The notes below the pieces were generated by a model, which was not told where the DNA came from, did not search any database, and saw only the letters and a program-made list of their open reading frames with translations. Below are positions 25,231-34,208 of a stretch of DNA of 62,258 bases, in pieces. Source of the DNA: an uncultured bacterium (GTDB taxonomy: Bacteria > Bacillota_I > Bacilli_A > RF39 > UBA660); contig CAJMSU010000006.1 in assembly GCA_905216155.1 (NCBI GenBank), forward strand, positions 1 to 62,258, written 5' to 3'. Each line of letters opens with the position of its first letter. The first letter of the stretch is position 1. The position numbers and the translations under genes were made by a program.

Positions 25231-26994
25231 CTACTTAATTAAACTTTTTACATCTTCTAATATTTGTTCTTTTGTTAATCTATTTTCTTTTAATAAATCA
25301 TCTACATTATATCTATCATAGAATGCTTTTTTTATTCCATAATTTCTAACTTTTATATCACTTGTTCCATAGAAACTTGCAATTTTTTCTCCATAGCCAC
25401 CATCTAAAATACCATCTTCTAGAGTAATTACTAATTCATGATTTTTTAGTAGACTTTGTAATAATTCTTTATCAAGTCCTGTTATATATCTTGGATTTAT
25501 TAAAGTTGGTTTTATATTTAATTTGTTTTCTATTTCTTTAGCTGATGCTTCTCCTAGTTGATAGAAGTCTCCTAATGCTAAAATGGCTACTTTTTCTCCA
25601 GATTGTTCTACTTTGTATTTATTTATATTAATATAGTTTGTTTCTACATCTCTATTATCATCTATTACTCCATTACAAGGTGTTTTTATGGCAACTGGAT
25701 AATCATTTTGTTCAATACTCCAATCCAACATAGCGAAATATTCTTTTTTAGAAGTTGGTGCTAGATACACCATATTTGGAATGTTAGAGATTAGTGATAT
25801 ATCGTAAAGTCCTAAATGAGTTATGTCGTTCATTCCATATACTGATGCTGTATTTACTATTATTGTTGCTGGATTTTTATTTATACATAAATCTTGAGAC
25901 ATTTGATCATATGTTCTTTGAATAAAACTTGAATGTGTTGCAAATACTGGCTTACCTTTATTTTTAGCTATTCCTGATGCTAAAGCTACACCAAGTTCTT
26001 CTGCAATTCCTACATCGATAAATTGATTTTTAGCTTTTTCTCTTCTTTCTTTTGTAAAACCTATATTGGTTGGTACTCCTGCTACTATTGCTACTACTTT
26101 TTCATCTTTTTGCATTTTTTCTAGTAGATACTCTCCTGTTAAATCACTATATGATTCTTCATTAAAATTATATTTAGGTTCTCCTGTTTCTATATTAAAT
26201 GGCATAGTCCAATGCCAATTTTCTTTATCTTTTTCAGCAAAACTATATCCTTTTCCTTTTTCTGTATTTATGTGAACTACAATTGGATGATCTATATCTT
26301 TTACTTGGTTGAATACATCTATTAATTTTTCTATATTATTTCCTTCATCTACATAAATATAATCTAGTCCCATTGACTTAAATAAATTACATTCAGATTT
26401 CCCTTTTGTTTCTCTTAGTTCTTTTAGATTTTTATATAGTCCACCATGATTTTCTGCGATTGACATGTTATTATCATTAACAATTATTATAAGGTTAGTT
26501 TTTTTCTCTCCAATAAAATCTAATCCTTCTAGTGCTTCTCCTCCTGATAGGGATCCATCACCAATAATGGCAATTACGTTATATTTTTCTTTTTGTAAAT
26601 CTCTTCCTATGGCAAGTCCTGATGCTAGGGCAATTGATGTTGATGTGTGTCCTATTTTAAAGTGATCATGGCAACTTTCTTCAAAATCAGTGTAGCCTGT
26701 TACATCATCATATTTATCCTCATCAATAAATGCATCTTTTCTTTCTGTTAGAATTTTATGTGTATATGATTGATGTGAAACATCAAACACTATTTTATCT
26801 ATTGGTGATTTAAATACATAATGTAGAGCTATTGTTGCTTCTACCATTCCAAAGTTTGGACCAAAATGTCCTCCATGTATACTTAGTTTTTTTAATAAAA
26901 CTTCTCTTATTTCAGCAGAAAGTTTTTCTAATTCTTCTTTATTTAATTTTTTTAAATCTTCTACTTCATTTATTTTATTTAATTCTGTTAACAT
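25231..26994 (-). CDS. dxs: 1-deoxy-D-xylulose-5-phosphate synthase
   Basis: This 587-residue thiamine-diphosphate enzyme condenses pyruvate with glyceraldehyde-3-phosphate in the first step of the MEP isoprenoid pathway. Features are GHTSTSIALASGLA, the ThDP motif GDGSLSGGEALEGLDFIG with IVNDNNMSIAEN, DVGIAEELGVALASGIA with the catalytic Glu, and a transketolase C-terminal domain (EDGILDGGYGEKI). It is slightly shorter than the usual ~620 residues, which is common in related anaerobes. The ATG at 26994 is preferred, with AAAGGA seven bases upstream; the in-frame TTG at 27000 is too close. Confidence 0.93.
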   Translation of the reverse strand: MLTELNKINEVEDLKKLNKEELEKLSAEIREVLLKKLSIHGGHFGPNFGMVEATIALHYVFKSPIDKIVFDVSHQSYTHKILTERKDAFIDEDKYDDVTGYTDFEESCHDHFKIGHTSTSIALASGLAIGRDLQKEKYNVIAIIGDGSLSGGEALEGLDFIGEKKTNLIIIVNDNNMSIAENHGGLYKNLKELRETKGKSECNLFKSMGLDYIYVDEGNNIEKLIDVFNQVKDIDHPIVVHINTEKGKGYSFAEKDKENWHWTMPFNIETGEPKYNFNEESYSDLTGEYLLEKMQKDEKVVAIVAGVPTNIGFTKERREKAKNQFIDVGIAEELGVALASGIAKNKGKPVFATHSSFIQRTYDQMSQDLCINKNPATIIVNTASVYGMNDITHLGLYDISLISNIPNMVYLAPTSKKEYFAMLDWSIEQNDYPVAIKTPCNGVIDDNRDVETNYININKYKVEQSGEKVAILALGDFYQLGEASAKEIENKLNIKPTLINPRYITGLDKELLQSLLKNHELVITLEDGILDGGYGEKIASFYGTSDIKVRNYGIKKAFYDRYNVDDLLKENRLTKEQILEDVKSLIK

Positions 26995-27080
26995 ATTCAA
27001 ATCCTTTCTAAATTTATTTTCAATACAACATTAACATTTGGAGTTAGCTCCAAGTCAAGTGTTTTTTGTACTTTATAAAC

Positions 27081-27115
27081 AAAAAAACTAATCTGTTTTT
27101 TAGATTAGCTTTTTA
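27081..27115 (-). terminator. Intrinsic terminator downstream of tRNA-His
   Basis: The stem CTAATCT-AAAAAAC-AGATTAG is followed by T7 on the minus strand. A second small palindrome (CTCGAAATATTCGAG) lies at about 27122-27136, between the tRNA and this hairpin. Confidence 0.85.
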
Positions 27116-27147
27116 TCTTGGCTCGAAATATTCGAGTTATTTCTTCA

Positions 27148-27224
27148 TGGGGCGTCGTAAGGGAATCGAACCCTTGCGTACTAGTGCCACAAACTAGCGT
27201 GTTAACCACTTCACCAACGGCGCC
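27148..27224 (-). tRNA. tRNA-His (anticodon GTG)
   Basis: The cloverleaf is read on the minus strand. It has an anticodon stem-loop CTAGTTTGTGGCACTAG, a T-arm AAGGGTTCGATTCCCTT, an encoded CCA, and the extra G at -1 (27224) opposite C73 that marks histidine tRNAs. The acceptor stem has one C-A mismatch at pair 4-69. It is between dxs and the cotJ operon, transcribed toward dxs, with its own terminator. Confidence 0.95.
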
Positions 27225-27348
27225 ATATGTACTTGACTTCTATAGTTTATTATAAATAGGAAAAAAAATCAAGTCTTTTTTTATATTTGGGTATATAACT
27301 ATACACAAATACCTATTTTGAATAGACTAAAATTGGAAGGAGATTATT

Positions 27349-27804
27349 ATGAATAATTATAATTATTTTTTAAGAGATTGGTATAGAATGAATAATAATT
27401 TATACAGAGCACAATCTCAAACTAAAAACCAATCACAAACTAGTCAATCATTATTTACGCCACAAGTTGCATATGATAATGGAAATTTATTTTCTAATAT
27501 CTATGACCAATACAAAAATTTTAAACCTACTAGTTTAACTGGTAATGACGAAAGAACTCGTTTATGGTTAGAACTTGCTAGGATGTCTTTTGCTGCCCAT
27601 GAGGTAAACCTTTATTTAGATGTTTATCCAAATGATAGTAGTATGTTAACTCTTTTTAACGACTATAGAAGTCGTGCTAATAAATTAGCAGAAGAATATG
27701 AAAATAAATATGGTCCATTAAATATTAGTAACGCAAGTAGCAATGAAGTTCCTTTTTCTTGGGAAAATACTACTTGGCCATGGGAGGGTGATATCAATGT
27801 TTAG
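27349..27804 (+). CDS. cotJB: Spore coat protein: CotJA-like segment fused to CotJB
   Basis: This 151-residue protein has an Asn/Gln-rich N-terminus, a CotJA-like segment (LFTPQVAYDNGNLFSNIYDQYK, about 36-60) and a CotJB domain (about 68-151) with ELARMSFAAHEVNLYLDVYP, a long helix, YENKYGPLN and the terminal tryptophans WENTTWPWEGD. In Bacillus, cotJA and cotJB are separate genes before cotJC; here the first two look merged. GGAAGGAG precedes the ATG. The stop overlaps the CotJC start by eight bases. Products assemble into inner coat layers of spores. Confidence 0.8.
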   Translation: MNNYNYFLRDWYRMNNNLYRAQSQTKNQSQTSQSLFTPQVAYDNGNLFSNIYDQYKNFKPTSLTGNDERTRLWLELARMSFAAHEVNLYLDVYPNDSSMLTLFNDYRSRANKLAEEYENKYGPLNISNASSNEVPFSWENTTWPWEGDINV

Positions 27805-28468
27805 TTATAGTAAAAGATTACAATATCCTGTTGATATTAAGAAAAAAGATTTAAGAATGGCAAAATATTTGGTTACTCAATATGGTGGTGCAAATGGTGA
27901 ACTTAGTGCTGCTCTTCGTTATTTAAATCAACGTTATACTATGCCTGATAATAGAGGTAAAGCCCTACTTACTGATATTGGTACTGAAGAACTTGCACAT
28001 GTAGAAATGATATCTACTATGATATATCAATTAATGAAGGATGCTACTATGCAAGAGTTAAGGGATGCTGGCCTTGATTCATTCTATGCAGAACACAGTA
28101 AAGCACTTTACCCTACAGACTCTAACGGTGTTCCTTTTACTGTTTCTTATTTTGCAACTACTGGAGATGCTTTAGCTGATTTATCTGAAGATATGGCAGC
28201 TGAAGAAAAAGCTCGTGCTACTTATGAAAATTTAATTGATTTAACAAATGATCCTGATGTAATTGGACCATTATTATGGTTAAGACAAAGAGAAATTGTT
28301 CATTTTACTAGATTTAAGGAATTATACGATTATTATAAGAATAAAAATAAAAATTCTAATAACAATAATATGAATAATAATAACAGTAACATGAATAATA
28401 ATAATAATTTTAACAGTCAACTTTATGAACAATTTTTAATGAATTCTAATAAAATGAATAGCATATAA
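27797..28468 (+). CDS. cotJC: Spore coat protein CotJC, manganese-catalase family
   Basis: This 223-residue protein matches the CotJC/Mn-catalase family: MFSYSKRLQYPVDIKKKD, the metal-binding helices with EELAHVEMISTMIYQ and REIVHFTRFKELYDYY, and the EEKARATYENLIDLT segment. The tail (about 190-215) is an Asn-rich run. The start is the ATG at 27797, five bases after GGGAGGGTG; a longer in-frame start upstream lies inside cotJB. Its presence is good evidence that this lineage makes, or recently made, endospores. Confidence 0.92.
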   Translation: MFSYSKRLQYPVDIKKKDLRMAKYLVTQYGGANGELSAALRYLNQRYTMPDNRGKALLTDIGTEELAHVEMISTMIYQLMKDATMQELRDAGLDSFYAEHSKALYPTDSNGVPFTVSYFATTGDALADLSEDMAAEEKARATYENLIDLTNDPDVIGPLLWLRQREIVHFTRFKELYDYYKNKNKNSNNNNMNNNNSNMNNNNNFNSQLYEQFLMNSNKMNSI

Positions 28469-28494
28469 AAAACAGGTAAAAGTCCTGTTTTTTT
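28467..28494. terminator. Bidirectional terminator between cotJC and glmS
   Basis: The stem AAAACAGG/CCTGTTTT with A and T runs lies between convergent stops at 28468 and 28496. Confidence 0.88.
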
Positions 28495-28495
28495 G

Positions 28496-30262
28496 TTACT
28501 CTACTGTAACGCTTTTTGCTAAGTTTTTTGGTTTATCTATATCACAATTTCTAAGTCTTGCTGTTTCAAATGCAATTAATTGTAATACTGGTACTACTAA
28601 TATTGGTTGCATAAAGGCATTAATTTTTGGGACAGTTACTTGATTTTTTTCTTGATAAGTATCATTAGATATTATAAATATTTTAGCACCTCTTGACATT
28701 ACTTCTTTTATATTAGATATAGTTTTGTCCTTAATATCATCTTCTGTTATGACAGCAAAAACTACAGTATTTTCTTCAATTAAAGAAATTGTTCCATGTT
28801 TTAATTCACCAGCTTGATATGCTTCTGAGTGAATATATGATACTTCTTTTAGTTTTAGACTACCTTCCATACAAATAGCATAATCTATTTTTCTTCCTAT
28901 GAAAAAGATATTTTCTTCTTTATATATTTTTTTGGCAATTTCAAAATATTCTTGTTTTTTATCTAAAATATTTTTTAACATTTTAGGTAGATTTTTTATT
29001 TCTTCTATAATATTATCTTTTTCTTCTGATGTTATACTCTTTGTTGCTTTAAGTGCTAAAAGTGATAACACGGCTACTTGTAAAATATATGCTTTAGTTG
29101 TTGCTACTGCGATTTCTGGACCTGCTTCTATATATAATTTTTTATCACTTTCTCTAGCGATTGTTGATGTTTTTACATTTACTATAGCTAGTGTATCTAT
29201 ATTATTTTCTTTAGCTTTTCTCATAGCTGCTATTGTATCTGCTGTTTCTCCTGATTGGGAAATTAATATAACTAGTGTTTTTCTATCATAGATTATATTT
29301 TGATAGCGATATTCACTAGCAACTTCTACTATTACTTTTTTATTTGCATATTCTGATAATAAACTTTTTCCAATAAGTCCTGCATACATAGCAGAGCCAC
29401 ATGCTACTATATGTATTTCTTCATATGAAGAGATATCTGGTAATTCTTCTTTATTACTTAAATATTTTTCTAGTGTTTTTTCTAGGACAACTGGTTCTTC
29501 CATTATTTCTTTTAACATATAATATTTATAACCATTTTTATCTTTATCTTCTTTTGTAATATCTGATGTTTCTATCTTTTTATTTATTATTTTATTATCT
29601 TTAATAACTATTACTTCGTTTTTTGTTATTTTAGCTATTTCGAATTCATCTAATAATATATATTTATTTGTATAATCTATAATTGCAGAAATATCACTAG
29701 CTATAAAATTTTCTTTATTACCCACTCCTATTATTAATGGAGATTTTTCTCTTACAGCATAAAGTTCATTTTTATCTTTAAATAATATTCCTAAAGCGTA
29801 TGATCCAACTAGTTTTTTCATTGCTTTAGAAATTGCTTCTACTGGGTCTTCTTCATAATATTTATTAATAAGTGCTGCTATTACTTCTGTATCTGTTTCT
29901 GTTTTAAAGTTTACATTTTCTTCTTGTAACTGTTTTTTTAGACTTGTCATATTTTCTATTATACCATTATGAACTACAACTACATTACCAACTTGATGTG
30001 GATGAGCATTTTCCTCTGTTGGCTTTCCATGAGTAGCCCATCTTGTATGAGCTATTCCCATATTGGAATCAATTAACTTTTCTTGATTTAATTTTTTTTC
30101 TAGATTTGATATTTTTCCTGTTGCTTTAATTATTTGAATTTGACTATCATTTTTTATGGCTATTCCTGATGAGTCATATCCTCTATATTCTAAGTTTTTA
30201 AGTCCTGCTACTAAAACTTCTTTAGTATTTCTATTTCCTATATATCCTATTATTCCACACAT
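28496..30262 (-). CDS. glmS: Glutamine-fructose-6-phosphate aminotransferase
   Basis: This 588-residue enzyme makes glucosamine-6-phosphate, the entry to cell-wall amino sugars. It has an N-terminal class II glutamine amidotransferase domain with the catalytic Cys2 (MCGIIGYIG), the HTRWATHGKP motif and LEYRGYDSSG. Two SIS isomerase domains follow (VACGSAMYAG and SQSGETADT; AYQAGELKHG), and it ends in DKPKNLAKSVTVE. GGAGG precedes the ATG. A glmS ribozyme in its leader should cleave the mRNA when glucosamine-6-phosphate is high. Confidence 0.97.
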   Translation of the reverse strand: MCGIIGYIGNRNTKEVLVAGLKNLEYRGYDSSGIAIKNDSQIQIIKATGKISNLEKKLNQEKLIDSNMGIAHTRWATHGKPTEENAHPHQVGNVVVVHNGIIENMTSLKKQLQEENVNFKTETDTEVIAALINKYYEEDPVEAISKAMKKLVGSYALGILFKDKNELYAVREKSPLIIGVGNKENFIASDISAIIDYTNKYILLDEFEIAKITKNEVIVIKDNKIINKKIETSDITKEDKDKNGYKYYMLKEIMEEPVVLEKTLEKYLSNKEELPDISSYEEIHIVACGSAMYAGLIGKSLLSEYANKKVIVEVASEYRYQNIIYDRKTLVILISQSGETADTIAAMRKAKENNIDTLAIVNVKTSTIARESDKKLYIEAGPEIAVATTKAYILQVAVLSLLALKATKSITSEEKDNIIEEIKNLPKMLKNILDKKQEYFEIAKKIYKEENIFFIGRKIDYAICMEGSLKLKEVSYIHSEAYQAGELKHGTISLIEENTVVFAVITEDDIKDKTISNIKEVMSRGAKIFIISNDTYQEKNQVTVPKINAFMQPILVVPVLQLIAFETARLRNCDIDKPKNLAKSVTVE

Positions 30263-30340
30263 AAAATTCCTCCACTACAAAAAATTATAGTGTTAATATA
30301 TATTTTGTTATAATGTTGATTTTATTTTTTGATATATATT

Positions 30341-30424
30341 TTACGAATCACTAATTCCGTAGTAGCATCCGCCGAATATTTCGATAACTACTAACCTCGT
30401 CAACTATAAAAGTCCTGGCGCTTA
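30341..30424 (-). ncRNA. glmS ribozyme riboswitch
   Basis: On the minus strand the leader reads A|GCGCCAGGACTT, then AGTTGACGAGG, TTATCGA, TCGGCGGATGC and CGG, matching the conserved core of the glmS self-cleaving ribozyme in order and spacing. Cleavage is expected between A30422 and G30421. The second half of the core pairs GTAGT with ACTAC (pseudoknot region). It is about 80 bases before the glmS start codon. The ligand is glucosamine-6-phosphate, which acts as a cofactor; cleavage leads to mRNA decay. Confidence 0.96.
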
Positions 30425-30460
30425 AGTGTAGTTACAACCTTTCTACTATCACTTTAATTT

Positions 30461-30489
30461 ATTATAGCAGAATTTTTTCACTTTTACAA
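30461..30489 (-). promoter_or_regulatory. Sigma-A promoter of glmS
   Basis: TTGTAA, a 17-base spacer and TATAAT on the minus strand put the start of transcription near 30454, about 30 bases before the ribozyme cleavage site. Confidence 0.8.
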
Positions 30490-30532
30490 AAAACTGTCTA
30501 AATATCTAGTTATATTGGGTATACATAAATAC

Positions 30533-30571
30533 AAAAATAAGGAGGATTTTTGATTATAAATCTTCCTTATA
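30533..30571 (-). terminator. Intrinsic terminator after the AAA module gene
   Basis: The stem AAGGAAGATTT/AAATCCTCCTT (one mismatch) with TTTTTG on the minus strand lies just past the stop at 30583. Confidence 0.8.
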
Positions 30572-30582
30572 ATTATTTATTA

Positions 30583-31539
30583 TTATTCTGGTCTTGTGTC
30601 TAACGATTCATAAACTACTCTTGTTTCACTTACTTGACTTATTTCATCTTTAAATGTTTCGTCGAATGTAGGAAGAGATTTTTTTATAACATCTGGATAG
30701 ACATTTTTGGTATTCATGATTGCTTTTCTAAAGTCTATCACATTTACATCTTTTCTATTGTCAAATAAAGCATTAGAGAAAGCTTGTTGTACTATTGTTA
30801 GTGATACATCTGGATATCTTGCTCCTATTTCATATACTCTTTTATATTCACTAGTAATATCTGTTATAAACTCCATCATTTTTCTTTTTATGAATGATGA
30901 ATACATCATTTTGGCACCAGTTCTTTTTTCTATTTTTGGTAGGGTTCCAAGTAATATTTGAATATTTTCTTCTCTTGTTGGTTCAGCTATTTCTACTTTT
31001 TGGAAACGTCTTACAAAGGCTTTATCTCTTAGGATATATCTTTCATATTCTTCTGTTGTTGTTGCTCCTATTACTTTAATATCACCACGGTCAAGAGCTG
31101 GCTTAAACATATTAGCAAAGTCAAGGGCTTCACCTTTTGTTCCAATAAGAGTGTGAATTTCATCTATGAATAAAATCAATTTTGTTCTTTGCTTTAATTC
31201 ATCAATTAGGGTTTGTACTTTAGCTTCTCCTGTTATTGGATCTACACCAAGTAAGGCTGAAGTATTTACTTTTATAACTTGATAATCTTTTAATACATCT
31301 GGTACTAGTCCTCTTTGAATACGATATGCTAATCCTTCAATAGTTGCAGTTTTACCAACACCAGGTTTACCTGTTAAAACAGCTGATTTATCTGGTGTTA
31401 AAAGTATTAATATTAGTTGTTTTATTTGCTCATCTCTACCAATTGCTGGATTTGTTATATATTCTTTCTTTTGAAAGTTTTCTCCATATGTATCTAAAAT
31501 ACTAAGTCTTTTTGCTTTTATATCAAAATTTTCATTCAT
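30583..31539 (-). CDS. Stand-alone Clp-type AAA+ ATPase module
   Basis: This 318-residue protein has a single AAA+ unit most like the first nucleotide-binding domain of ClpA/B/C. It carries NPAIGRDEQIKQLILIL, Walker A TGKPGVGKT, Walker B LILFIDEIHTLIGT, FKPALDRGDIKVIGATTTEEYE, and sensor/arginine-finger region AFVRRFQKVEIAEPT. There is no second AAA module, N-domain or middle domain, so it is not a normal disaggregase. Catalytic residues look intact. Small Clp-like ATPases of this kind are known in some Bacillota but poorly studied. GGAG precedes the ATG; it is monocistronic. Confidence 0.85.
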   Translation of the reverse strand: MNENFDIKAKRLSILDTYGENFQKKEYITNPAIGRDEQIKQLILILLTPDKSAVLTGKPGVGKTATIEGLAYRIQRGLVPDVLKDYQVIKVNTSALLGVDPITGEAKVQTLIDELKQRTKLILFIDEIHTLIGTKGEALDFANMFKPALDRGDIKVIGATTTEEYERYILRDKAFVRRFQKVEIAEPTREENIQILLGTLPKIEKRTGAKMMYSSFIKRKMMEFITDITSEYKRVYEIGARYPDVSLTIVQQAFSNALFDNRKDVNVIDFRKAIMNTKNVYPDVIKKSLPTFDETFKDEISQVSETRVVYESLDTRPE

Positions 31540-31580
31540 ATGCTTTCTCCTTACATTGCAAGTTTATTATATCATAAATT

Positions 31581-32057
31581 TTATTTTGTAGCTTCTAAAA
31601 TACTTTTATAAATATCAGTATGATTCTTGTTTTTTATTTCCCATTTTATGGCAGCTTCTATTTTTTTATTTTGTTTTTCACTATAACCAATAAATGTCTT
31701 ATTACCTATTACTAAATATGGAACACCTGATACTTCTTCATTTTTAGTTGATGCAAATTGGCTCATTAAATTATTATTTTTATTATTGTGCCATACTTCT
31801 AATGTGTATAAATTATAACTTTTTCCATAGACTTTATTTAATTTATATAAATATTTTGCTAATTCTTCACAATGAGGACAACCATCTCCCCAAAACATAT
31901 AAATATTTATTTTACTTTTTTCAAATTTTATATTTTCTACGGTTTGTTTCTTTAAAACCGTCTTTTCCTTATATTGCTCATTATTAATATATACAAACAT
32001 TATTACTATTAATAATAAAACAGATATAATTACTTTTATAATTTCTTCTTTTTTCAT
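31581..32057 (-). CDS. Membrane-anchored thioredoxin-fold protein (CPHC motif)
   Basis: This 158-residue protein has one N-terminal transmembrane helix (6-25) and an extracytoplasmic thioredoxin fold with the redox motif FWGDGCPHCEELAKYL (Cys60 and Cys63 region) and the cis-proline in VSGVPYLVIGNKTFIGY. It probably reduces or shuffles disulfides outside the membrane. It lies 10 bases after the XRE/TM regulator gene and ends near the AAA module gene. GGAG precedes the ATG. Confidence 0.85.
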   Translation of the reverse strand: MKKEEIIKVIISVLLLIVIMFVYINNEQYKEKTVLKKQTVENIKFEKSKINIYMFWGDGCPHCEELAKYLYKLNKVYGKSYNLYTLEVWHNNKNNNLMSQFASTKNEEVSGVPYLVIGNKTFIGYSEKQNKKIEAAIKWEIKNKNHTDIYKSILEATK

Positions 32058-32066
32058 TATTCTCTC

Positions 32067-32774
32067 CTACTTACAACTATCTTCTAATTTAATAGGAATT
32101 TTATATGATACTATTGAATTAGAAGTATCTTTTAAATTAATACTTATAAATAAGTTACTATTTTTTAGATTTCTGCAACTAGATTTATAGTCATCTATAT
32201 TAAATTTAACACTTTTTAATAATTCTTCTAGTTTCTTTGGTGTTTTATTTTTATAATTTTTTGAATAATTTATTTTTCCATATTGGGATATTTTTTTATC
32301 TATGTTGTTACTACTTTCATATAGAATACATTCTGATGCAATATATTTTTTATCTTCAGTATTTTTATATTCAATATTTGATATATAGATAGATTTTTTA
32401 TCTTTTGAATATGCTGCTACTCCATTTATTATAAATTCCTTGTTTTCTGATTTTAAATTACTAAATTCAAAATCTTTATGATTTGCAAATAAGAAAATTA
32501 TAATAATAATTAATAGAATAAAAATTATTGTTGGAAGAATTATTTTTTTTATATTATTTTTTTTCTTTGTTGTACCATTAATTATTGATTCTATATCTAC
32601 ATTCCATTCTTTACTTAACTTATTTAATATTTCTATATCTGGTATTCCTCTACCATTTTCCCATTTCGATACAGCTTGTGATGTTACATTTAATCTATCT
32701 GCTAATTGCTTTTGGGTTAGATTGTTCTTTTTTCTGAGTGATAAAATAAACTTTCCTATTTTTTCTTGATCCAT
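32067..32774 (-). CDS. XRE-family regulator with transmembrane and extracellular domain
   Basis: This 235-residue protein has an N-terminal HTH_3 domain (SLRKKNNLTQKQLADRLNVTSQAVSKWENGRGIPD), a linker, one transmembrane helix (about 78-98) and an extracytoplasmic domain of about 130 residues with two cysteines. Such one-component membrane regulators can link an outside signal to transcription. It is probably co-transcribed with the thioredoxin-like gene 10 bases downstream, so an envelope redox signal is a reasonable guess. The ATG at 32774 has AAAGGA seven bases upstream; the TTG at 32780 is too close. Confidence 0.85.
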   Translation of the reverse strand: MDQEKIGKFILSLRKKNNLTQKQLADRLNVTSQAVSKWENGRGIPDIEILNKLSKEWNVDIESIINGTTKKKNNIKKIILPTIIFILLIIIIIFLFANHKDFEFSNLKSENKEFIINGVAAYSKDKKSIYISNIEYKNTEDKKYIASECILYESSNNIDKKISQYGKINYSKNYKNKTPKKLEELLKSVKFNIDDYKSSCRNLKNSNLFISINLKDTSNSIVSYKIPIKLEDSCK

Positions 32775-32798
32775 AGACAAATCCTTTCTATGTTATTA

Positions 32799-33401
32799 TT
32801 ATGATATTTTATTTTGGAGTACTTTTTCGTAATAGCATTTGCCACATAATGGGACGTATTCTTGATTTTTTACTGAACCATCGTCTATTGATACTTGTTC
32901 TCCATCAAGTGTATATTTACCATTTATTTTTCTAGCATTAAATCTTGCTTTTACACCACAACTACATAATGGAATTGTACTTAATTCCTCAATTTCATCA
33001 GCTAGTTCTATTAATCTTTTACTTCCTGCAAATAATTTTGATCTAAAGTCTGTTTTTAGACCATAACATATTACAGGTATATCTTTTTCTTTGGTTAAGT
33101 AAAATAATTCTTCTATTTGTTTTTCTTCTAAGAGTTGAGCCTCATCTACTAAAATACAATTACTTTTACTTATTAGTTTCATATTAGCAGCTGATAAAAG
33201 TGTATCATTACTATCTAATATAATATCAACTTTTCTTTTTTGACCATTACGGGCTGATAAATAATTACCTGCTTTGGTATCTTTTTTTGATTTAACTAAA
33301 ACTATTTTTTGATTATTTGCTTCATAATTATATGCTACCTGAATAAGGGCAGTTGATTTTCCACCATTCATAGCACTATAATAAAATATTAATTTTTTCA
33401 T
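32799..33401 (-). CDS. tdk: Thymidine kinase
   Basis: This 200-residue type II thymidine kinase phosphorylates thymidine for salvage. It has the P-loop SAMNGGKSTALIQ (9-21), the DEAQLLEE Walker B/lid region near 86, ICYGLKTDFRSKLF, and the C-terminal zinc site CSCG ... CGKC. The P-loop is of the AMNGGKST form rather than GPMFSGKT, as in a subset of the family. AAGAAGG precedes the ATG. A strong promoter lies upstream. Confidence 0.92.
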   Translation of the reverse strand: MKKLIFYYSAMNGGKSTALIQVAYNYEANNQKIVLVKSKKDTKAGNYLSARNGQKRKVDIILDSNDTLLSAANMKLISKSNCILVDEAQLLEEKQIEELFYLTKEKDIPVICYGLKTDFRSKLFAGSKRLIELADEIEELSTIPLCSCGVKARFNARKINGKYTLDGEQVSIDDGSVKNQEYVPLCGKCYYEKVLQNKIS

Positions 33402-33439
33402 ACTGTACCTTCTTTATTATTACTTTTACTACTTTTTTT

Positions 33440-33480
33440 AGTAGATATTTTTTATTTCAAATATAATTATAAGTATCTTG
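33440..33480 (-). promoter_or_regulatory. Sigma-A promoter of tdk
   Basis: TTGACA, an 18-base spacer and TATAAT on the minus strand lie about 60 bases before the tdk start. A second TTGACAA with similar flanks occurs about 35 bases further upstream. Confidence 0.65.
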
Positions 33481-33510
33481 GTTTATACTTGTCAATTAAA
33501 ATGGATGAGT

Positions 33511-34200
33511 TTAACTATATTTGTCAATTTTAATTATGTATTTATTATTCTTTGTTTTAGATAGGATTTGTTTTAACTTAAATTTACCTACTCTTCTAAT
33601 TGAAAATATATCATTTTCTTTTAAGATATAGTTTTTATTTTTTAATATTTGGTAGTTTAAAACCACTTTTTTTAGATTAATCATTTCATTACTAATACTT
33701 CTACTAGTTGGTATTAATTTAGCAATTATATTATCAATTCTAAGAGATGATACTTGTAGGGTTATTTCTTTAAAACTTGGTTTATAATCTTTTACTTTTT
33801 CTAAGTTAGTCTCTTCTAGAGTTATTAAGTTGTTGCATATTTTATTAAAGTTATATAAAAAATCTTTTTTTATTTTATCTAGTATAGTTATATAATACTT
33901 ATCATTATCTATTATAATATCACCATAAACACATTCGTTTAGATTATTTGAAAATAATGCTCCTAATATTTCTCTATGAGTAATTTTTTCCCTACATTTA
34001 ATTTCAAACAAAGTTATATTTAATTTGTCTTGATATATTATTTGTTTTTCAGCGTCTTCATATGGCTTAAAAATATTAAATCTTATATTTTCTTTTTTTA
34101 GAGTGTTTATGACATAATTAGCGTCTAATTGATTTAGAAATACACTATTTTCGTTTCTTTTTATTTTTTCTATTTGATTTTTTAGAGAATATTTTTCCAT
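33511..34200 (-). CDS. S4-domain RNA-binding protein, YlmH/RqcP2-like
   Basis: This 229-residue protein has an N-terminal YlmH-type domain (KREKITHREILGALFS-like pattern as CREKITHREILGALF) and a C-terminal S4 domain (SLRIDNIIAKLIPTSRSISNEMINLKKVVLNY). YlmH binds stalled large ribosomal subunits and takes part in ribosome-associated quality control in Bacillus, where it lies in the division cluster. Here it stands between tag and tdk. TAGGTG precedes the ATG, which follows tag by eight bases. Confidence 0.85.
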   Translation of the reverse strand: MEKYSLKNQIEKIKRNENSVFLNQLDANYVINTLKKENIRFNIFKPYEDAEKQIIYQDKLNITLFEIKCREKITHREILGALFSNNLNECVYGDIIIDNDKYYITILDKIKKDFLYNFNKICNNLITLEETNLEKVKDYKPSFKEITLQVSSLRIDNIIAKLIPTSRSISNEMINLKKVVLNYQILKNKNYILKENDIFSIRRVGKFKLKQILSKTKNNKYIIKIDKYS

Positions 34201-34208
34201 ACTATCAC

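Noticed and set aside
30500..30545. Plus-strand GGAGG after TATACAT-like sequence, suggesting a small gene
   Set aside because: The GGAGG is one arm of the terminator of the AAA module gene, and no frame follows.
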